Origin: Liolophura sinensis
Taxonomy: Eukaryota > Mollusca > Polyplacophora > Chitonida > Chitonidae
NCBI RefSeq assembly: GCF_032854445.1
Contig: NC_088306.1
Location: 29,361,764 to 29,425,763 of the forward strand
DNA length: 64,000 bases
Direction: 5' to 3'
How positions within the stretch are numbered: position 1 is the stretch's first letter; every line of letters begins with the position of its first letter. Under the pieces are notes generated by a model. That model ran no database searches and was not told where the DNA came from. It saw nothing but the letters and a program-made list of their open reading frames with translations. Below, piece by piece: positions 59,981 to 64,000 of this stretch. A program made the translations under genes and the position numbers.

Positions 59981-60194
59981 TTATGCACTAAAAGCAGGAT
60001 TTGATCAATATTTTTTCTTGAACAGCCTTGGTATTTGTGTATTTTTACATACTGGTCCTGTATGTTCTGGTGGGTAGGATTTGTTAATAATTCTAACTGG
60101 ACGTTTCTAAAGGATACCAGGGAGGGGCGAGGTAGGGGGGAGGGGCAAGCTTCCAACTACATTTTATAGAATTTTACAAAAGCATGGGAGACCT

Positions 60195-61470
60195 GATCTG
60201 GGTCGATAATTGGCAAACACATGTTTATTCCCTGATTTATGTGTCGGTGTTAGTAGGGCAGATTTCATTGGGCCTGGAACAACACCATTTGCAAAAGACA
60301 AATTTATTGTCTCACTCGGGGGGTTGCTGATAAAATTAGAGACTGATTTAACAATAGATGTTCGTATTTCATCAATACCTGCGGAAGCATTTTAACACTA
60401 CCAGTAATATTAGTGATATCAGTTGGAGACCAAATTCCGTTAATATCGTCAGTACACAAAGCGAATTTTCATTATAATATTTTATTGCAGTTCTAAGATC
60501 ATCGTTGAAGTTATTTCGATAATTGCGATATTGCCTTCTACGACCCTCACATTTATACTTTAAGTAAAGACGGTATAACTCATTTTTTCCTTTACATCCA
60601 AAGATGTAGGAGACCAAATTCCGAAAGAAAGTCCATCGATTCTAGCATTTATTTGATGGAGGGATAGGAGATTCAAGTTCAGCTGCAACACAACAAAATT
60701 ATTTGTAAACTTATTTGATATTATATTTGGGTCACTAATATCAGAATCACCCAACATAAAAGCGTCAAGCAAAGTGCTGGCTTTTTTACGATACATCAAC
60801 TCATTTAATAGTTTCAATGTAGATGTAATATTATTAGTACACAAAGCGAATTTTCATTATAATATTTTATTGCAGCTTTAAGAGCATCGTTTATCTTATT
60901 TCGATAATTGCGATATTGCCTTCTATGATCCTCACATTTCTACTTTAAGTAAACACGGTATAACTTACTTTTTTCCTTTGTTGATTGTAATATAGCTTAA
61001 GTGATCCACCGTTTGATTAGTTTTGTGTTTCTCATATTGACATTTATAACTGAGAAGCACTCATCATAGATCCGTACAAATTTACCACAGAACCGGTTAG
61101 TATTTACAATCTGTTATTTGAAATTCACTTTTCGATGGTTTGAAACTTTGTGGAAAGATATTACAGTGGAAGCTGGAGCTGAATGAGTCGGGAAAAAATG
61201 CAACGTGGAAGATCGGAAAATGATCGGTGACATCGCTTAGTAATATTCCTGATAAACTACATGTGTCGTCGAGAAAAGTGTGAAATATGTTATCAATAGA
61301 ACTAGCAGTCGTCGGTATTCCCCGCATGGGTTTTGTTATTACTGAAAAAGGATTGCATGACATCATAGTCTCTGGGAATGTTTTTGAACCACCATGGTTA
61401 TCAGTCTTCAGTAAGTCAATGTTAAACTCACCCATGATAACGTAACGTTTCTTATCAGGTTTCATTATTA
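60195..61470 (-). mobile_element. Broken LINE: endonuclease, linker and start of reverse transcriptase
   Basis: Minus strand, 5' to 3': 61465-61097 encodes an apurinic-type endonuclease part (YVIMGEFNIDLLK, SSIDNIFHTF, SDVTDHFPIF; the usual GDFN carries Glu instead of Asp). Then come linker segments (KNELYRLYLK, FMLGDSDISDPNIISNKFTN), and near 60310-60230 the stretch before the RT motifs (FANGVVPGPMKSA). The order is disturbed: a segment of about 135 bp (60456-60595) is repeated at 60838-60980. Dead element; clade uncertain. Confidence 0.8.
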
Positions 61471-61517
61471 CTAAGAGTGAATTATATCTTGGTATTAAAC
61501 TGGTTCAAGTGTTTAAT

Positions 61518-61793
61518 AGCCTTGAAAATATACAATAACCAGGTGCTATCTTATACTTCTTTTGTCAAATTTGATCTTCTTACTTTGGTGTTAGTCGAGT
61601 TGAGATGTGAATGTGTTATTTGTGTATGCTGAGAAAATTAAAGCAAATTAATTTTATATTTTCTTTGATTGGTGTTTTACGCCCTACTCAAGAATATTTC
61701 ATTATAAGCAAATTAAGACTCGCCAAACACCACGAAGTACAGATGGGTGTAAAACCTACCAGAGAAATGCTTTATTTCTAAAATCGGTAAGAC
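61518..61793 (+). repeat. Direct repeat DR1, left copy
   Basis: About 275 bp, over 95% identical by eye to 63064-63339: CCTTGAAAATATACAATAAC ... ACCAGAGAAATGCTTTATTT. It includes a minus-strand SINE-A tail (GATTGGTGTTTTACGCCCTA), so it was duplicated after that SINE fragment was in place. Confidence 0.93.
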
Positions 61794-61799
61794 CGTGTT

Positions 61800-62800
61800 T
61801 ACTCAACAACGTTATATCACGTCGTAGATGTTAACCCGTTTACATCATAACGTTATGACATACCGTAGATGTTTACCTGTTTAAACCACAACGTTATGCC
61901 ACACTGAAGATCATTACCTGTTTACACAACAACGTTATATCACGTCGTAGATGTTAACCCGTTTACATCATAACGTTATGACATACCGTAGATGTTTGCT
62001 TGTTTAAACCACAACGTTGTGCCACACTGCAAATGTTTACACCACAGAGTTATGTCATAGCGTAGATGCTTGCCTGTTTACAGCACAACATTATGCCTTA
62101 CAGTACATGTTTGCCTGTTTATACCACAACGTTATGCCACACCGTAGATACTTATATGTTTACACAAAGTTATGCCATAGCGTAAATGTTTGCCTATTTA
62201 CACCACAACGTTATGCCACACCGTAAATGTTTACACCACAACGTTATGCCACACCGTAAATGTTTACACCACAACGTTATGCCACACCGTAAATGTTTAC
62301 ACCACAACGTTACGCCTCACCGTAGACTTTTACCCGTTTACACCACAAAGTTATGTCATACCGTAGATGTTTATCTGTTACACACAATGTTGTGCCGCAC
62401 TGTAGATGTTTATCTGTTTACGCAAAACGATATGCCATAACACAGATATTTGCCTGTTTACCTCACAACTTTATGCCACACCGTAAATGTTTTGTCACAT
62501 CGTAGATGATTATCTGTTTACACTTTAACGTTAGGGCACACTGTAGATGTTTATTTGTTTACACCACAACGATATGCCATACGGTAGATGTTAATCTGTT
62601 TATCTCTTTACACCACAACGTTATGCAACACCGTAGAGGTGTATCTGTTTACACCACAAAGTTAGGCCACACTGTAGATGTTTGTTTGTTCACACCATAA
62701 CGTTATGTCACATCATAGATGTTTACCTGTCTACACCACAACGTTATGCCACACCGTAGATGTTTACCTGTTTACACCACAACTTTATACTTTACCGTAG
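61800..62800 (+). repeat. Minisatellite of 33-41 bp between direct repeats
   Basis: Units near ACACCACAACGTTATGCCAC then ACCGTAGATGTTTACCTGTT. Full units are about 41 bp; shortened units of 33 bp lack the TACCTGTT part (62212-62315). About 25 units, quite degenerate. A larger block (61800-61900) recurs at 61920-62020. Confidence 0.92.
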
Positions 62801-63063
62801 ATGTTTTTCAGGAGCATTAGCAAGAGAACGTTTTGTTCTATCTTGAATTGCTGTAGTACTAATTTTTTGCATGTATTTTTTAAATGCATCTATATGATGA
62901 TATGGTTTAAAGAAATGCCCTACCTATATATCATAGATGTTCGTGCGCTTAATGGCGACGTGTTGAAGTGCTGTCAAACTCAAGTTTCACTATACTTTTA
63001 ATGCATTGAAAAACATCAAAATAAATATTCAACGCCGGTTTAAGATACTTTGAACATTAATTT
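62801..63063. other. Spacer between satellite and DR1 right copy
   Basis: No recognised gene or repeat. Confidence 0.5.
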
Positions 63064-63339
63064 TTCCTTGAAAATATACAATAACCAGGTGCTGTCTTAT
63101 ACTTTAGGTGTCAAATTTGATCTTCTTACTTTGGTGTTAGTCGAGTTGAGATGTGAATGTGTTATTTGTGTATGCTGAGAAAATTAAAGCAAATTAATTT
63201 TATTTTTTCTTTGATTGGTGTTTTACGCCCTACTCAAGAATATTTCATTATAAGCAAATTAAGACTCGCCAAACACCACGAAGTACAGATGGGTGTAAAA
63301 CCTACCAGAGAAATGCTTTATTTCTAAAGTCGGCAAGAC
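63064..63339 (+). repeat. Direct repeat DR1, right copy
   Basis: Second copy of 61518-61793, same orientation, 1546 bp to the right. Confidence 0.93.
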
Positions 63340-63644
63340 CTTGTTTGCGAACGTGACCTGTATACGTACAAAACACATATAGTAGTATGCCCGGGCCTGT
63401 TGCCTCGATACGACGGCGTGTGATATATTTGCCTGCCTACGTTAACACAAAACTGTGATGTTTATTACATTTGAGTTAAAACAGAAAAATTCATTAGATA
63501 AATTCCAATACACAAATTCTACCTGAGATAAAAAGTTTGCTTGTTTGATTTGGCCTTTAACGTCACTTTCAATATTTTATTCATATCTTAAACGTGATCT
63601 CTTCCAACATGCCGGACCCAATCCCACATATTTAATTATTTACA
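63340..63644. other. Spacer; no gene
   Basis: No recognised content. Confidence 0.5.
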
Positions 63645-63882
63645 TACATGTATTTCATGAATGTTTTACGACACTCTGAAACAATATTTCACTTACACGA
63701 CGGCAGACAGCATAATGGTGGGGGAAACCAAACGGAGCCCGAGTGTAGCCCAAGACTATTCACAGGTTACTTTATCCAGAGATGTAACCAAGATGAGGTG
63801 GACGGTGACCGCATTGGTAAGAGGCTTCTGGGTCATTGCGTTGCGATGGCACGTTAACCACCTCGACCACGGAAGTCCCTGA
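63645..63882 (-). mobile_element. SINE family A, diverged full-length copy
   Basis: Tail GAATGTTTTACGACACTCTG, CTTACACGACGGCAGACAGC, body, and at the right end the head with CTGGGTCATTGCGTTGCGAT, GCACGTTAACCACCTCGACC and ACGGAAGTCCC. The two overlapping plus frames are SINE sequence. Confidence 0.88.
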
Positions 63883-64000
63883 CATACCCATGTGTGTCCC
63901 CTTCGGGGCTCCAAGGTGAAGAGAAAATAAGACATCGGCCCTCTAAGCGAGCTTGTTATAAAACAACTTGATCTGCAGGAGCCACTTGTTGGCCGTGAAA

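Overview
The window looks like nuclear DNA of an invertebrate, most likely a mollusc or a close lophotrochozoan relative. It is gene-poor and AT-rich, some genes have spliced exons, and it is packed with tRNA-derived SINEs, minisatellites, solo LTRs and LINE fragments. There is nothing bacterial: no operons, no Shine-Dalgarno-led gene strings and no CRISPR. The species cannot be named from sequence alone.

The backbone is a local, plus-strand cluster of one family of intronless rhodopsin-like (class A) GPCRs. Two copies are open: 1234-2265 (343 aa) and 56776-57825 (349 aa). Three are long pseudogenes (5932-6955, about 12463-13255, 25207-26185). Two are relics (52488-52909, TM6 to tail; about 58703-58837, TM1-TM2). 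The duplicated unit was larger than the gene: flanks upstream and downstream recur at 3.4-4.5 kb, 11.8 kb, 13.5-16.1 kb, 24.3-24.6 kb and 55.3-56.8 kb. One upstream flank (14.7-16.1 kb) no longer has a receptor behind it. A 30-bp minisatellite has grown out of the stop codon of the first receptor.

Between the receptors are remains of two spliced genes. On the minus strand, 29130-31596 holds four exons of an NHLRC2-like NHL beta-propeller protein; one exon is internally deleted and frame-broken, and both ends of the gene are missing. On the plus strand, three phase-compatible exons at 34331-41648 encode a 12-TM major facilitator transporter of nodulin-like type, broken by a frame change in its central loop and by an in-frame TAG before the last TM. 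Its second intron is mostly satellite DNA. A candidate 3'-terminal exon of an unknown minus-strand gene lies at 51918-52273.

Mobile DNA: two solo LTRs in opposite orientation (9651-10386 and 59180-59980), each starting TGTTA and ending TAACA with perfect 4-bp target duplications; LINE fragments at 16.65-17.53 kb and 60.2-61.47 kb; and many copies of at least three tRNA-derived SINE families. Tandem arrays with periods of about 20, 21, 30, 33-41, 35, 42, 45, 47, 75, 75 and 135 bp make up roughly an eighth of the window. They produce nearly all of its long open frames, which are not genes.
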